NCBI RefSeq assembly: GCF_019710585.1
Contig: NZ_JAIFZQ010000004.1
Coordinates: 296,504-360,503 of the forward strand
Length of the DNA: 64,000 nucleotides
Reading direction: 5' to 3'
Origin: Arthrobacter sp. MAHUQ-56
GTDB lineage: Bacteria; Actinomycetota; Actinomycetes; Actinomycetales; Micrococcaceae
Below are positions 27,088 to 35,851 of the stretch, piece by piece. The notes under the pieces are model-generated. The model saw only the letters and a list, made by a program, of their open reading frames with translations, was not told the DNA's origin and did no database searches. Each line of letters opens with the position of its first letter. Positions within the stretch are counted from its first letter, which is position 1. The position numbers and the translations under genes were made by a program.

Positions 27088-28654
27088 GGTCGGCTCCCTC
27101 GGCGTTGGTGGCGGGGGCCGGGTTGCTGCCGGCCTGTGGGGTGGGTGCGTGTTCCTCCGGCGGGATGCCCGCCATCATCAGGCCCAGGACGTCGCGGCTG
27201 GTCCCGGCGGGTACCGTGCCCACCAGCTTGCCCTTGTAGAGCACGGCGATCCGGTCTGCCAGTTCCATGACTTCGTCCAGTTCGGTGGAAATGATCATCA
27301 CCGGCGTCCCCTGGTCACGCTCGGCGACAATGCGCCGGTGCAGGAACTCGATGGAGCCGACATCCACACCGCGGGTGGGCTGGGAGGCGATGAAGAGGCG
27401 CAGCGGGCGTGAGAGTTCGCGGGCCATCACCAGTTTTTGCTGGTTGCCGCCGGAGAGGGTGCCTGCCGCGGCCGCTGCGGACGGGGTGCGGACGTCGAAC
27501 TCGCCGATGCGGGCCGTGGCGTTCTCCATGACCTTCGCCGGGCTCATGCTGATGCCCTTGGCGAAGGGCGGTTTGTCGTACAGATCGAGGATCAGGTTTT
27601 CGGCGACGGAGAACGTGCCCACCAGCCCGTCCACCTTGCGGTCTTCGGGGACGAACCCGACGCCGGCTTCCAGCACTTCCTTGACGGGGCGGCCCAGCAG
27701 TTCCTTTCCATCCAGGACGATCGAACCGGTCACCCGGTCCTGCAGGCCCAGGATGGCCTCGGTGAGTTCGGTCTGGCCGTTGCCCTGGACCCCCGCTACA
27801 GCGAGGATCTCGCCGCGGCGGATCTGGAAGCTGAGGTGGTCCACCACATGCTGGCCGTTGGCGGCTATGACGGTGAGGTCCCTGACTTCGAACGTTGTTT
27901 CCCGTGGCTGGGCCGGAGCCTTGTCCAGGTTCAGGCTGACGGCGCGGCCCACCATCATCGAGGCCAGTTCCGTGGTGGAAGCCGCGGGATCGGCGGTGCC
28001 CACCACCTTGCCGCGCCGGATGACGGTGATGGTGTCCGAAACTTCCTTCACCTCACGCAGCTTGTGCGAGATGAACACGATCGACGTGCCGCCGGATTTG
28101 AGCTGGCGCATGATGTCCAGGAGTTCATCGGTCTCCTGCGGCGTCAGGACGGCGGTAGGTTCGTCGAGGATCAGGACCTTGGCGTTGCGGACCAGGGCCT
28201 TGATGATTTCCACCCGCTGCTGGACCCCGACCGGAAGGTCCTCCACCAGGGCGTCGGGGTCGACGTCGAAGCCGTACTGGTCCGAAATCTCCCGGATCCG
28301 GCGCCGCGTCTGGTCCAGGTCCAGGAAACCGGCCGCTTTCGTGGGTTCGGCCCCGAGCGCAACGTTTTCCGCGACGGTGAAGACCGGCACCAGCATGAAG
28401 TGCTGGTGCACCATGCCGATGCCCGCAGCCATGGCATCGCCGGGCCCGCGGAAGGTGACGGGTTTGTCATCAAGCAGGATCTCGCCGTCGGACGGCTCAT
28501 ACAGCCCGTACAGCACGTTCATCAGGGTGGACTTGCCTGCCCCGTTTTCGCCGAGCAGGCAATGGATCTGTCCAGGCTCAACCACTACGTCGATGTGGTC
28601 GTTGGCCAGCAGCGTGCCGAAGCGTTTGGTGATCCCTCGAAGTTCAAGTTTCAA
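27080..28654 (-). CDS. Nucleoside-type ABC transporter ATPase (tandem ABC domains)
   Basis: About 524 residues with two ABC modules, as in the sugar/nucleoside CUT2-like class. Module 1 has Walker [12 protein letters not shown] near residue 40 and LDEPTAVLTPQE. Module 2 has the degenerate GVQGNGQTELTEAILG loop and [15 protein letters not shown]. The start is TTG at 28654 (M-K-L-E-L-R-G), because upstream frame sequence is non-native and lacks other starts. The ribosome site is weak, so the start is uncertain by a few codons. Confidence 0.9.
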   Translation of the reverse strand: MKLELRGITKRFGTLLANDHIDVVVEPGQIHCLLGENGAGKSTLMNVLYGLYEPSDGEILLDDKPVTFRGPGDAMAAGIGMVHQHFMLVPVFTVAENVALGAEPTKAAGFLDLDQTRRRIREISDQYGFDVDPDALVEDLPVGVQQRVEIIKALVRNAKVLILDEPTAVLTPQETDELLDIMRQLKSGGTSIVFISHKLREVKEVSDTITVIRRGKVVGTADPAASTTELASMMVGRAVSLNLDKAPAQPRETTFEVRDLTVIAANGQHVVDHLSFQIRRGEILAVAGVQGNGQTELTEAILGLQDRVTGSIVLDGKELLGRPVKEVLEAGVGFVPEDRKVDGLVGTFSVAENLILDLYDKPPFAKGISMSPAKVMENATARIGEFDVRTPSAAAAAGTLSGGNQQKLVMARELSRPLRLFIASQPTRGVDVGSIEFLHRRIVAERDQGTPVMIISTELDEVMELADRIAVLYKGKLVGTVPAGTSRDVLGLMMAGIPPEEHAPTPQAGSNPAPATNAEGADHA

Positions 28655-28773
28655 AACTGACGACCAATCTCGAAGCGTCCGGTGATCAACCGGACGGGAT
28701 ATGTGGCTGCAGCACCAGCCTAGTGGGTGCAGTCGGAGGTTGGGCCGGTCCCATGCGGTAAATGGGCGGCCAG

Positions 28774-28823
28774 CAAAAAGCGCCACCGGCCGGCCAGTGG
28801 GTGGGGGTCCGGCGGTGGCGCTT
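28774..28823 (-). terminator. Intrinsic terminator between the BMP lipoprotein gene and its ABC operon
   Basis: Perfect 11-bp arms (28778-28788 and 28813-28823), followed on the minus strand by TTTTTGC. It stands 10 nt after the binding-protein stop and about 120 nt before the ATPase start, the same arrangement as in the liv operon. Confidence 0.85.
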
Positions 28824-28832
28824 CCTGGCGGG

Positions 28833-29942
28833 TCAGACCTTCGGGCTTGCTGCGGATTCGACCTTCAGCTTGCCGTCGACGATGTCCTTCTTGATCTGCT
28901 CGAGCTCGGATTTCAGGTCTGCGGGAACCTGCGAGTCCATCCCGTGGAAGGGTGCAAGCTTCACGCCGTCGTTGGCGAGGGTGCCCACGTACGGGGTGTT
29001 GTTGAACTTGCCGTCCTTGTCCTCGGTGACCACGGTTTCCACGGCCTCGCCCATCTGCTTCATCACGGAGGAGAGCATGATGTCCTTGTAGTCCGGGGCC
29101 GTCAGGTAGCCGTCGGAGTCAACCCAGATGAGTTTGACGTCCTTGCCTGCCGCCTTGGCTTCGTTGAGCGCGGCACCCGCACCCTTGCCCACGGGCCCGG
29201 CCACGGGCATGACGATGTCGGCGCCCTGGTCCAGGAAGTTCTTTGTCAGCTGCTTGCCAACATCCTGCTTCTCGAAGTCGCCGGTGAAGCTGCCGTCCTG
29301 CGCGTCCTTGTTCCAGCCGAGCAGCTTGACGTTCTTGCCCTTCTGCTGGTTGTAGTACTTCACGCCGTCCGCGTAGCCGTCCATGAAGATGGTCACGGTG
29401 GGAATCTTGATGCCGCCGAAGGTGGCCACAGTGCCGGTCTTGGTGGTTCCTGCGGCGAGGTAGCCTGCGAGGAACGCAGCCTGGGCGGTGTCGTAGATGA
29501 TGGGCTTGACGTTGCTGATCGGCTTGTCGTAACCGAAATCGATGATGGCGAAGTGCTTGTCCGGGTTGGCGGTGGCCTGCGCCTTGGTGGCGTCACCGAG
29601 CAGGAAGCCGACGGTGATGGTCAGGTTGCAGCCGGCGGTGACCATGGCCCGCAGGTTGGGCTCGAAGTCGTTGTTGGTCTTCGACTCCACCTGGTTGACC
29701 TTGATGCCCAGGTCCTTTTCGGTCTTTTTCAGGCCCTCGTAGGAGGACTGGTTGAAGGACTGGTCATCGAACCCACCGGAGTCGGAGACGATGCAGCCGG
29801 TGTAGTCGCTGGCACCCGCGGACGGGGTGCTGCCGGCTTCGGGGGCCGCACCGCAGGCGGTGAGCACAAGCGCGGACGCACCGAGGGTGGCCACACCGGC
29901 CATTGAACCGCGCTTGAAGCTGGCACGCAGTGATTTCTTCAA
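28833..29942 (-). CDS. BMP family nucleoside-binding lipoprotein
   Basis: 369 residues of the Med/BMP (basic membrane protein) family, substrate receptor for the downstream importer. TTG at 29942 behind GGAGG gives a basic start and a lipobox with the acylated Cys near residue 30 (LVLTACGAA). The mature part shows CIVSDSGGFDDQSFNQSSYEG, the classic BMP entry motif, and GKDVKLIWVDSDGY. First gene of the nucleoside block. Confidence 0.93.
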   Translation of the reverse strand: MKKSLRASFKRGSMAGVATLGASALVLTACGAAPEAGSTPSAGASDYTGCIVSDSGGFDDQSFNQSSYEGLKKTEKDLGIKVNQVESKTNNDFEPNLRAMVTAGCNLTITVGFLLGDATKAQATANPDKHFAIIDFGYDKPISNVKPIIYDTAQAAFLAGYLAAGTTKTGTVATFGGIKIPTVTIFMDGYADGVKYYNQQKGKNVKLLGWNKDAQDGSFTGDFEKQDVGKQLTKNFLDQGADIVMPVAGPVGKGAGAALNEAKAAGKDVKLIWVDSDGYLTAPDYKDIMLSSVMKQMGEAVETVVTEDKDGKFNNTPYVGTLANDGVKLAPFHGMDSQVPADLKSELEQIKKDIVDGKLKVESAASPKV

Positions 29943-30142
29943 TTTTCCTCCAGGGATGATGCGAGTGGCGCTACGGGCTGGAATTCAATGAGTGTCCATT
30001 TCGGCGCTGAAATTCTGTTTTCACTGAAGGCACGCAGCACTGCGCCGGAGCGCACTGATGGCATTACTTTAGTGGCCTGCGCCACGTCCCAATAGCACGC
30101 CGGAAGCCGTTCCCGGAGATTGTTTACAAGTTGTTACCAAGC

Positions 30143-30175
30143 AGTAGGGGCACCGCGAATAACGGTGCCCCTACT
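30143..30175 (-). terminator. Stem-loop after the quinone reductase gene
   Basis: 13-bp perfect arms (30143-30155 and 30163-30175) with a 7-nt loop, 21 nt beyond the stop of the ohr operon's last gene. There is no clear T-run. The rest of 29943-30196 is the upstream region of the BMP gene; I see no further clear element. Confidence 0.65.
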
Positions 30176-30196
30176 GTTCATGCCTGGTTGCGGTGG

Positions 30197-31213
30197 CTAC
30201 AGCCGGACCAGCATTTTGCCGGTGTTCGCGCCATCCAGGAGGTCCATGAAGGCCTGCGGCGCTTTCTCCAGTCCGTCCACGATTGTCTCGTCGTAACGCA
30301 CGGTGCCGTCAGCCAGCCAGCCGGCCATCTTCTCCGCGAACTCGGCAGCATGCTGCCGCTGCCCACCCACCAGGAAACCGCGGAGGGTGAGCTGCTTGCC
30401 GATCGCCTGCATCAGGTTGTGGGGCGCAGGAGTGGGTTCGGTGGAGTTGTACTGCGCGATGGCGCCGCACATCGCCACCCGGCCGCCCACATTGAGGACC
30501 GCCAATGCAGCCTCCAGGTGGTCTCCGCCCACGTTGTCGAAGTAGACATCGATGCCGTTGGGGCCGGCTGCCTTCTCCAGCTGCTCCACCACGGGACCGT
30601 CATGGTAGTCGAAGGCGGCGTCGAAGCCGAGCTCCAGGAGGCGTGCCACCTTGGCGGGCGAGCCGGCAGAGCCGATGACCCGCGAGGCGCCCATGGCCTT
30701 GGCGATCTGGCCCACCAGGGATCCCACGGCACCCGCGGCGCCGGACACGAAGACGGCGTCGCCGGGCTTGAATTCGGCAACCTTGAGCAGGCCGGTGTAT
30801 GCCGTGAGGCCGGTCATGCCCAGGGCGCCAAGGAATGCCGAAGCAGGCGCCAGGTCCGTGCGGGCAGGGGTGGCAGCGGCTCCGTCCACAACCGCGTACT
30901 CGCGCCACCCAAGGGAATGGACGACGACGTCGCCCTCCTGGTGTGCCGACGAACGGGACGCGATTACCTCACCCACCGCGCCGCCGTCGAGCGCCTTGCC
31001 CACGGCGAAGGGGGCGGAGTAGGACTTGACGTTGTTCATCCGGCCCCGCATGTAGGGGTCCACGGACATGAAGAGGTTGTGCACCAGGATCTGGCCCTCT
31101 TCGAGCGCGGGCAGCGGAGACTCGGCCAGTTCGAAGTTGTCGCCGGTGGGGCGCCCCACGGGACGTGAGGCGAGGCGGATCTCACGGGTGGTGGTTGCAA
31201 GGGCTGTACTCAT
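30197..31213 (-). CDS. NADP-dependent oxidoreductase (zinc-independent MDR, CurA/2-alkenal-reductase type)
   Basis: 338 residues. Family marks are LFMSVDPYMRGRMNN at about residue 48 and the NADP fold VFVSGAAGAVGSLVGQIAK near 155, with YFDNVGGDHLEAAL near 225. Zinc ligands are absent. Members reduce the double bond of reactive enones or quinones. The ATG at 31213 overlaps ohr's stop (ATGA), so it belongs to the peroxide-stress operon and may remove aldehydes arising from lipid peroxides (inference). Confidence 0.88.
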   Translation of the reverse strand: MSTALATTTREIRLASRPVGRPTGDNFELAESPLPALEEGQILVHNLFMSVDPYMRGRMNNVKSYSAPFAVGKALDGGAVGEVIASRSSAHQEGDVVVHSLGWREYAVVDGAAATPARTDLAPASAFLGALGMTGLTAYTGLLKVAEFKPGDAVFVSGAAGAVGSLVGQIAKAMGASRVIGSAGSPAKVARLLELGFDAAFDYHDGPVVEQLEKAAGPNGIDVYFDNVGGDHLEAALAVLNVGGRVAMCGAIAQYNSTEPTPAPHNLMQAIGKQLTLRGFLVGGQRQHAAEFAEKMAGWLADGTVRYDETIVDGLEKAPQAFMDLLDGANTGKMLVRL

Positions 31214-31641
31214 GCTGCGTACTCCAGAATCTTGAGGTCGACGTTGATGTTGCCGCGGGTGGCGTTCGAATAGGGGCAGACCTGGTGCGCCCTGGCCACG
31301 AGGTCCTCCGCGGTGGCGAGATCCAGTGCGGGGAGGGCGATTTCCAGTTCGGCGGCCAGTCCGAAGCCTGCTCCGCCGTCCAGTTGCCCCAGGTGGATCC
31401 TGGCCGCCACTGCCGAGTCCGTCAGGTCTGCGCCTGCCTTGCGGCCCACCAGGCGGAGGGCGGAGTGGAAACAGGCGGCATAGCCGGCAGCGAACAGCTG
31501 TTCGGGGTTGGTGCCCTGGCCGTTTCCGCCCAGCTCCACGGGGCTGGCCAGGTCCACTGCAAGCCTGCCGTCATTGCTGCGGGCCGTACCGTCCCGCCCT
31601 TCTCCCGAGGCCAGTGCCTCAGCGGTGTAGAGGGTCTTCAC
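31210..31641 (-). CDS. ohr: Organic hydroperoxide resistance protein (Ohr/OsmC family)
   Basis: 143 residues, family size. It reduces organic hydroperoxides using two reactive cysteines: C57 in GYAACFHSAL and C122 in HQVCPYSNATRGN. The Ohr-specific TLYTAEALASG start is present. GTG at 31641 is chosen, as in-frame upstream sequence is not Ohr-like. It sits 43 nt after ohrR and overlaps the reductase gene, giving an ohrR-ohr-reductase operon. Confidence 0.93.
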   Translation of the reverse strand: MKTLYTAEALASGEGRDGTARSNDGRLAVDLASPVELGGNGQGTNPEQLFAAGYAACFHSALRLVGRKAGADLTDSAVAARIHLGQLDGGAGFGLAAELEIALPALDLATAEDLVARAHQVCPYSNATRGNINVDLKILEYAA

Positions 31642-31684
31642 GATGGTTATCCGTCCTGTTGATGGGATGGTGCAGTAATCGGGT

Positions 31685-32119
31685 CTAGAGGGATTCATGC
31701 AGGGCAGCGGTCAGCTTGCCCAGCGTGTTGCGCAGTTGCTCAAGCTCGTCAAGGGAAAGCCCGGCGGCGTCGGCGAGCCGCTGCGGGATGGCAGCCGCGG
31801 GGCCGCTGAGGCTGCGTCCCGAGGGAGTGAGGTGGACGGCGACGCGGCGCTCGTCCTCCCCCGACCTCTTCCGCTCCACAAAGCCGAGGGCCTCGAGACG
31901 CTTGAGCAGGGGTGACAGGGTGCCGGAGTCCAGGCCGAGTTCATCGCCAAGTTCCTTGACGCCCCGGGGCTCGCTTTCCCAGAGCACCAGCATCACGAGG
32001 TACTGCGGGTAGGTCAGGCCGAGCTCATCCAGTACCGGGCGGTAGACCGCGGTGGCGGCCCGGGAGGCCGAGTAGAGCGCAAAACACACTTGCCGGTCGA
32101 GGCGGGGAGCATCAGTCAC
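31685..32119 (-). CDS. ohrR: MarR family peroxide sensor OhrR
   Basis: About 144 residues. It is a winged-helix repressor that releases DNA when its N-terminal cysteine is oxidised by organic hydroperoxide. The sensor Cys is in LDRQVCFALYSASRA (residue 12 from the GTG at 32119); the recognition region LGDELGLDSGTLSPLLKRLEA lies near residue 65. The only other cysteine context is missing, so it looks like the one-Cys OhrR type. A longer ATG-started form from 32155 would include the operator palindrome and is less likely. Confidence 0.92.
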   Translation of the reverse strand: MTDAPRLDRQVCFALYSASRAATAVYRPVLDELGLTYPQYLVMLVLWESEPRGVKELGDELGLDSGTLSPLLKRLEALGFVERKRSGEDERRVAVHLTPSGRSLSGPAAAIPQRLADAAGLSLDELEQLRNTLGKLTAALHESL

Positions 32120-32134
32120 GCCTATAACCGTAGT

Positions 32135-32151
32135 ACGCAATTCAATTGTGC
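32135..32151. promoter_or_regulatory. OhrR-type operator upstream of ohrR
   Basis: CAATT-C-AATTG (32138-32148) is a perfect palindrome inside GCAATTCAATTGTGC. It resembles the known OhrR box TACAATT-N-AATTGTA. It is about 19 nt before the ohrR GTG, well placed to block the operon promoter. Confidence 0.72.
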
Positions 32152-32293
32152 ACAACTTATCTGGAAGATGCGGGCGCGCTCCGGGATGGGATGACGCGCT
32201 GGAATCAGCGTTCAGTGCGCCGGGACTGTCCCTGCGCGGCGAGCCAAGGCTTCACTGCGCAGCCGGGCACGACGGCGGAGCGCGCCGGGGTTG

Positions 32294-33493
32294 CTAGAGG
32301 TCGCGGATGGTACGCAGTGCGGCAGCGGTCAGGACCCGGATGCCCAGGCCCAGCGCGCGTTCATCCACGATGTAGTCGCCGCGGTGGAGGTCGTAGTCCT
32401 CGCCGCCGGGGGTTTTGGTCCCCAGGCGCATCATGGCGCCGGGGAGTTCCGCGAGGAACCAGGCGAAGTCCTCTCCGCCCATGGACTGCGGCGTCAGCAC
32501 CACTGCGCTTTCGCCGATCTCGGCGCGCGCCGAGGCTTCGATAAGGGCCGTCTCGTGCTCGGAGTTGACCACCGGCGGCACTCCCCTGGTGTGCTCCAGG
32601 TGGACGTCCACCCCGTACGGTGCAGCCACCTGGTGCACCACTTCGTCGAGGAGCTCCCCCGCAGCATGCCACGCATCCCGGTCCAGGCAGCGCATGGTCC
32701 CGGCCATGTAGCCCGTCCCCGGGATGGCATTCGGCGCCGAACCGGCAGTGATCTGTCCCCACACCACGGACACGCCGCTGCGGACGTCCACGCGGCGAGA
32801 CAGCACGGCGGGGACGTTGACCGCGATTTGGGCCAGCGCGAACACCAGGTCCTCTGTGAGGTGCGGGCGCGAGGTGTGGCCACCGCGGCCGGACAGCTCA
32901 ATCCGGATGGTGTCCGAGGCGGAGGTGATGGCGCCGATGCGCGTGCCGATCTTCCCCACTTCGATCCGGGGGTCGCAGTGCAGGGCCATGATCCTGGGTA
33001 CGCCGTCCAGGACGCCCTGCTCAATGCAGGCGTGCGCCCCGCCGGGCATGGTTTCCTCGGCCGGCTGGAAGATGATGCGGACCCGCCCGCCGAGGGGGCT
33101 TTCCTGGTGCATACGGTGCAGGACCAGGGCGATGCCCAGCATGGTGGTGGTGTGGACGTCATGGCCGCAGGCGTGGGTGACGCCGTGGTTCCGGGAGGCG
33201 AAGGCCAACCCGGTCTCTTCGATGATGGGAAGGGCATCGATATCGCCACGCAGCGCGGTGGCGATGGGACCCTCCCCGACATCCACGGTGAGTCCCGTGC
33301 CCTCAAGGCGGCGGGGATGCAAGCCGGCGGCTTCGAGCCGCTCTGCCAGCTTGTCGGTGGTGCGGAACTCCTTGAAGGACAGCTCCGGATGCGCGTGGAG
33401 GTCCCGGCGGAATTCGATCAGTTCCGGCAGGAGCGGCTCGAGCCAGGGAGCCACCAGGGCGGTGGGCTCGGCTTCAGTAGTGTAGTTGCGCAC
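32294..33493 (-). CDS. M20 family amidohydrolase (hippurate hydrolase / N-acyl amino-acid type)
   Basis: 399 residues of the M20D metallopeptidase family, which removes acyl groups from N-acyl amino acids or related amides. Metal-site motifs are ALRGDIDALPIIEETGLAF, HACGHDVHTTTMLG at about 107-120, IIFQPAEE near 140, and the dimerisation domain GRGGHTSRPH near 200, ending with SMGGEDFAWFL. The substrate cannot be told from sequence. ATG at 33493. The neighbours give no pathway clue. Confidence 0.88.
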   Translation of the reverse strand: MRNYTTEAEPTALVAPWLEPLLPELIEFRRDLHAHPELSFKEFRTTDKLAERLEAAGLHPRRLEGTGLTVDVGEGPIATALRGDIDALPIIEETGLAFASRNHGVTHACGHDVHTTTMLGIALVLHRMHQESPLGGRVRIIFQPAEETMPGGAHACIEQGVLDGVPRIMALHCDPRIEVGKIGTRIGAITSASDTIRIELSGRGGHTSRPHLTEDLVFALAQIAVNVPAVLSRRVDVRSGVSVVWGQITAGSAPNAIPGTGYMAGTMRCLDRDAWHAAGELLDEVVHQVAAPYGVDVHLEHTRGVPPVVNSEHETALIEASARAEIGESAVVLTPQSMGGEDFAWFLAELPGAMMRLGTKTPGGEDYDLHRGDYIVDERALGLGIRVLTAAALRTIRDL

Positions 33494-33552
33494 TGCTTCA
33501 CTCTAGCGAGCGTGGCCGCAATAGGAGCCATTCGCGAACGTCCCATTACATC

Positions 33553-33591
33553 CCGTTTCCTGCCGGCGATGTGCGCGCCGGCAGGAAACGG
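33553..33591 (-). terminator. Stem-loop directly after manC
   Basis: A perfect 16-bp stem (33553-33568 and 33576-33591) with a 7-nt loop, abutting the manC stop. The minus strand continues GATGTAATGGG, so there is no long T-run. Confidence 0.7.
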
Positions 33592-34725
33592 TCAGAGGAC
33601 GTCCGTGTCCCCGCTGGCCTTAAGGGCATCAACCGCAGCCTTGACACGCTGCGAATTGGCCATGGTGGTCACCAACAGGGCGTCCGGCGTGTCCACGATG
33701 ACCACGTCTTCGATCCCGATCAGGGCGATGACGCGCTTGGTGTCGGTGACGACCACGCCGCTGGAGTTTTCCGTGAACACGCGGGCGCCTTCACCGAGTA
33801 CGGTGACTGCGTCGACTTCCTTGGCGCTGTTGAGCCGGCCAACGGAGGCGAAGTCACCGACGTCGTCCCAGCGGAAGGACCCGGGCACGACGGCGACGTC
33901 CCCGGCTTCCGCGGCAGGCTCGGCCACCGCGTAGTCAATGGCGATCTTCGGCAGTGTGGGCCAGACCCGCGCCGTGACCTCGTCACGTTCGGGGGTGTCC
34001 CATGCCCGCGCAATCTCCTGCAGGCCCTGGAAGAGCTGTGGCTGGTTGGCTTCGAGGTGCTTGAGCATCAGCGCAACGGGTGCCACGAACATGCCGGCGT
34101 TCCACACGTAGTCGCCGCTGTCCACATACTGCTGGGCGACGACTTCGTCGGGTTTTTCGACGAACTCCACCACGTCGTGCGCGCTGGGCGCACCGTCGAT
34201 GTGCAGCGCTTTTCCGGAGCGGATATACCCGAACCCGGTGGAGGGGTGGGTGGGCTTGATGCCGATGGTCACGATTTTGCCGGCCGCGGCTGTGTGGATC
34301 GCTTCCCGGACCGCCTGCTGGAAGAGGTGGTCGGGGCTGATGACCTGGTCGGCCGCGAAGGACCCCATGATCGTGTCCGGGTCGCGCTCATGGAGGATGG
34401 CTGCCGCGAGGCCGATTGCGGCAGCCGAATCCTTGGGCTCGGATTCCAGGACAAGGTCCGCGTCGTGGATCTCGGGAAGCTGCCGGCACACGGCCTCGCG
34501 GTGGGCCTGGCCGGTGACCACGAGCATCCGGCTGCCCGCCAGCGGCTGCAGCCGGTCATAGGTGGCGCGCAGCAAAGTGCTGCCCGAGCCCGTGAGGTCG
34601 TGAAGGAACTTGGGAGCTGCTGCACGTGACAGGGGCCAGAGGCGGGTCCCCACTCCGCCTGCCGGGATCACCGCAACGAAGCGGTCAAGGGGCGATACCG
34701 GGCTTGTCACTTTGTCTGTACTCAT
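33592..34725 (-). CDS. manC: Mannose-1-phosphate guanylyltransferase
   Basis: GTP plus mannose-1-phosphate gives GDP-mannose, for mannosylated envelope lipids and glycans. 377 residues with the nucleotidyltransferase signature PAGGVGTRLWPLSR at about residue 20, ending in the actinobacterial variant PKFLHDL. FVEKPDEVVAQ and FRWDDVGDF are further family motifs. It lacks the C-terminal isomerase domain of bifunctional enzymes. ATG at 34725 (MSTDKVTS) is chosen over upstream non-native sequence. Divergent from sdhC. Confidence 0.92.
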   Translation of the reverse strand: MSTDKVTSPVSPLDRFVAVIPAGGVGTRLWPLSRAAAPKFLHDLTGSGSTLLRATYDRLQPLAGSRMLVVTGQAHREAVCRQLPEIHDADLVLESEPKDSAAAIGLAAAILHERDPDTIMGSFAADQVISPDHLFQQAVREAIHTAAAGKIVTIGIKPTHPSTGFGYIRSGKALHIDGAPSAHDVVEFVEKPDEVVAQQYVDSGDYVWNAGMFVAPVALMLKHLEANQPQLFQGLQEIARAWDTPERDEVTARVWPTLPKIAIDYAVAEPAAEAGDVAVVPGSFRWDDVGDFASVGRLNSAKEVDAVTVLGEGARVFTENSSGVVVTDTKRVIALIGIEDVVIVDTPDALLVTTMANSQRVKAAVDALKASGDTDVL

Positions 34726-34873
34726 CACCGCTACTTTAGCCGACGGGCACAACGGCCTCCTTTTGCCGCTGCCGCCGGGACACACTCCCGCACCAACGCA
34801 CCCGCGCAGTGTGGCGTTCGTCTCATAAATTTGGAAAAACCGCGCCAGTATTGGGCAGCAAGGAACTCCCAAA

Positions 34874-34902
34874 TTGAATAAGCTGTTAGCGGAGCCTAGA
34901 TT
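34874..34902 (+). promoter_or_regulatory. Candidate sigma-70-type promoter of the sdh operon
   Basis: TTGAAT (34874-34879) and TAGATT (34897-34902) are separated by exactly 17 bp, about 85 nt before the sdhC start. Both boxes match 4 of 6 consensus bases. The rest of 34726-34990 shows no hairpin I would call. Confidence 0.55.
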
Positions 34903-34990
34903 TAGGCCTGAGCTACGAGTGCTCTCGCAGCAGGCGTTCCCCCCGCGTGGATCTCATGCCAGCGCCGCTGTGTTGCAGGGAGGTTTATCA

Positions 34991-35371
34991 GTGCCGACAA
35001 AACCAGCTGGCACCTTGTACCGCGGCCGTGAAGGCATGTGGTCCTGGGTAGGACACCGCATTACCGGTGTAGTGATCTTTTTCTTCTTGTTGGTCCACGT
35101 TCTGGACACCTCCTTGGTGCGTGTGTCACCCGAGGCCTACACCGCTGTGATCGGTGCATACAAGAATCCCCTGATGGCGCTGGGCGAGACCGGCCTCGTT
35201 GCCGCCATCGTGTTCCACGCCTTCAACGGCCTGCGGATCATTGCGGTCGACTTCTGGAAGAAGGGCGCCAAGTACCAGCGGCAGATGCTGTGGGCAGTGC
35301 TGGCCCTTTGGATCGTGACCATGGTCGCCTTCTCCATCCGCCACCTGTCCCTCGCCCTCGGAGGTCACTAA
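34991..35371 (+). CDS. sdhC: Succinate dehydrogenase cytochrome b subunit SdhC
   Basis: 126 residues, three membrane helices (about 25-45, 65-85 and 100-120), membrane anchor with SdhD for quinone and haem. The N-terminus P-T-K-P-A-G-T-L-Y-R-G is typical of actinobacterial SdhC and HRITG holds a family histidine. GTG at 34991 follows GGGAGG; an ATG at 34874 lies within the promoter and is rejected. First gene of sdhCDAB. Confidence 0.93.
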   Translation: MPTKPAGTLYRGREGMWSWVGHRITGVVIFFFLLVHVLDTSLVRVSPEAYTAVIGAYKNPLMALGETGLVAAIVFHAFNGLRIIAVDFWKKGAKYQRQMLWAVLALWIVTMVAFSIRHLSLALGGH

Positions 35372-35374
35372 GCC

Positions 35375-35836
35375 ATGACTGCAACGATCGAGAGCCCCCG
35401 CAGCGGGCGGATCGCGCCCCAGTACCGCCGCAGCGGTGGTTCCAAGGGCAACTTCGAGATGATCGCCTGGCTGTTCATGCGCCTCTCCGGCGTGGTTCTG
35501 GTGGTCCTCATCTTCGGCCACCTCTTCGTGAACCTTATGGTGGGCGAAGGCATCCACGCCATCGACTTCGGCTTCGTGGCCGGCAAGTGGGCGGACCCGT
35601 TCTGGCAGTTCTGGGACCTTGCCATGCTGTGGCTGGCCATGCTGCACGGCACCAACGGCGTGCGGACCATCATCAATGACTACGCCGAGAAGTCCTCAAC
35701 CCGCCGCTGGCTGAAGACCGTTCTCTACGCAGCCGCTGTGGTCATCATCCTCCTGGGCACCCTGGTCATCTTCACCTTCAACCCCTGCCCCGTCGTGGAT
35801 GGTGTGGCCCTTCCGGGTGGATTCTGCCCGGCCTAG
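35375..35836 (+). CDS. sdhD: Succinate dehydrogenase hydrophobic membrane anchor SdhD
   Basis: 153 residues with three membrane segments and the conserved MRLSGVVLVVLIFGHL stretch (about 33-48) and LHGTNGVRTIINDYAE (about 90-105). It begins 3 nt after sdhC. A strong hairpin follows before sdhA. Confidence 0.92.
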   Translation: MTATIESPRSGRIAPQYRRSGGSKGNFEMIAWLFMRLSGVVLVVLIFGHLFVNLMVGEGIHAIDFGFVAGKWADPFWQFWDLAMLWLAMLHGTNGVRTIINDYAEKSSTRRWLKTVLYAAAVVIILLGTLVIFTFNPCPVVDGVALPGGFCPA

Positions 35837-35851
35837 CACTGGCACAACCCC

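Noticed and set aside
32120..32155. N-terminal extension of OhrR from ATG 32155
   Set aside because: It would translate the operator palindrome; GTG at 32119 gives the normal OhrR start with the sensor Cys near residue 12.
34874..34990. N-terminal extension of SdhC from an ATG at 34874
   Set aside because: This stretch contains the likely -35/-10 boxes; GTG at 34991 has GGGAGG and matches SdhC N-termini.
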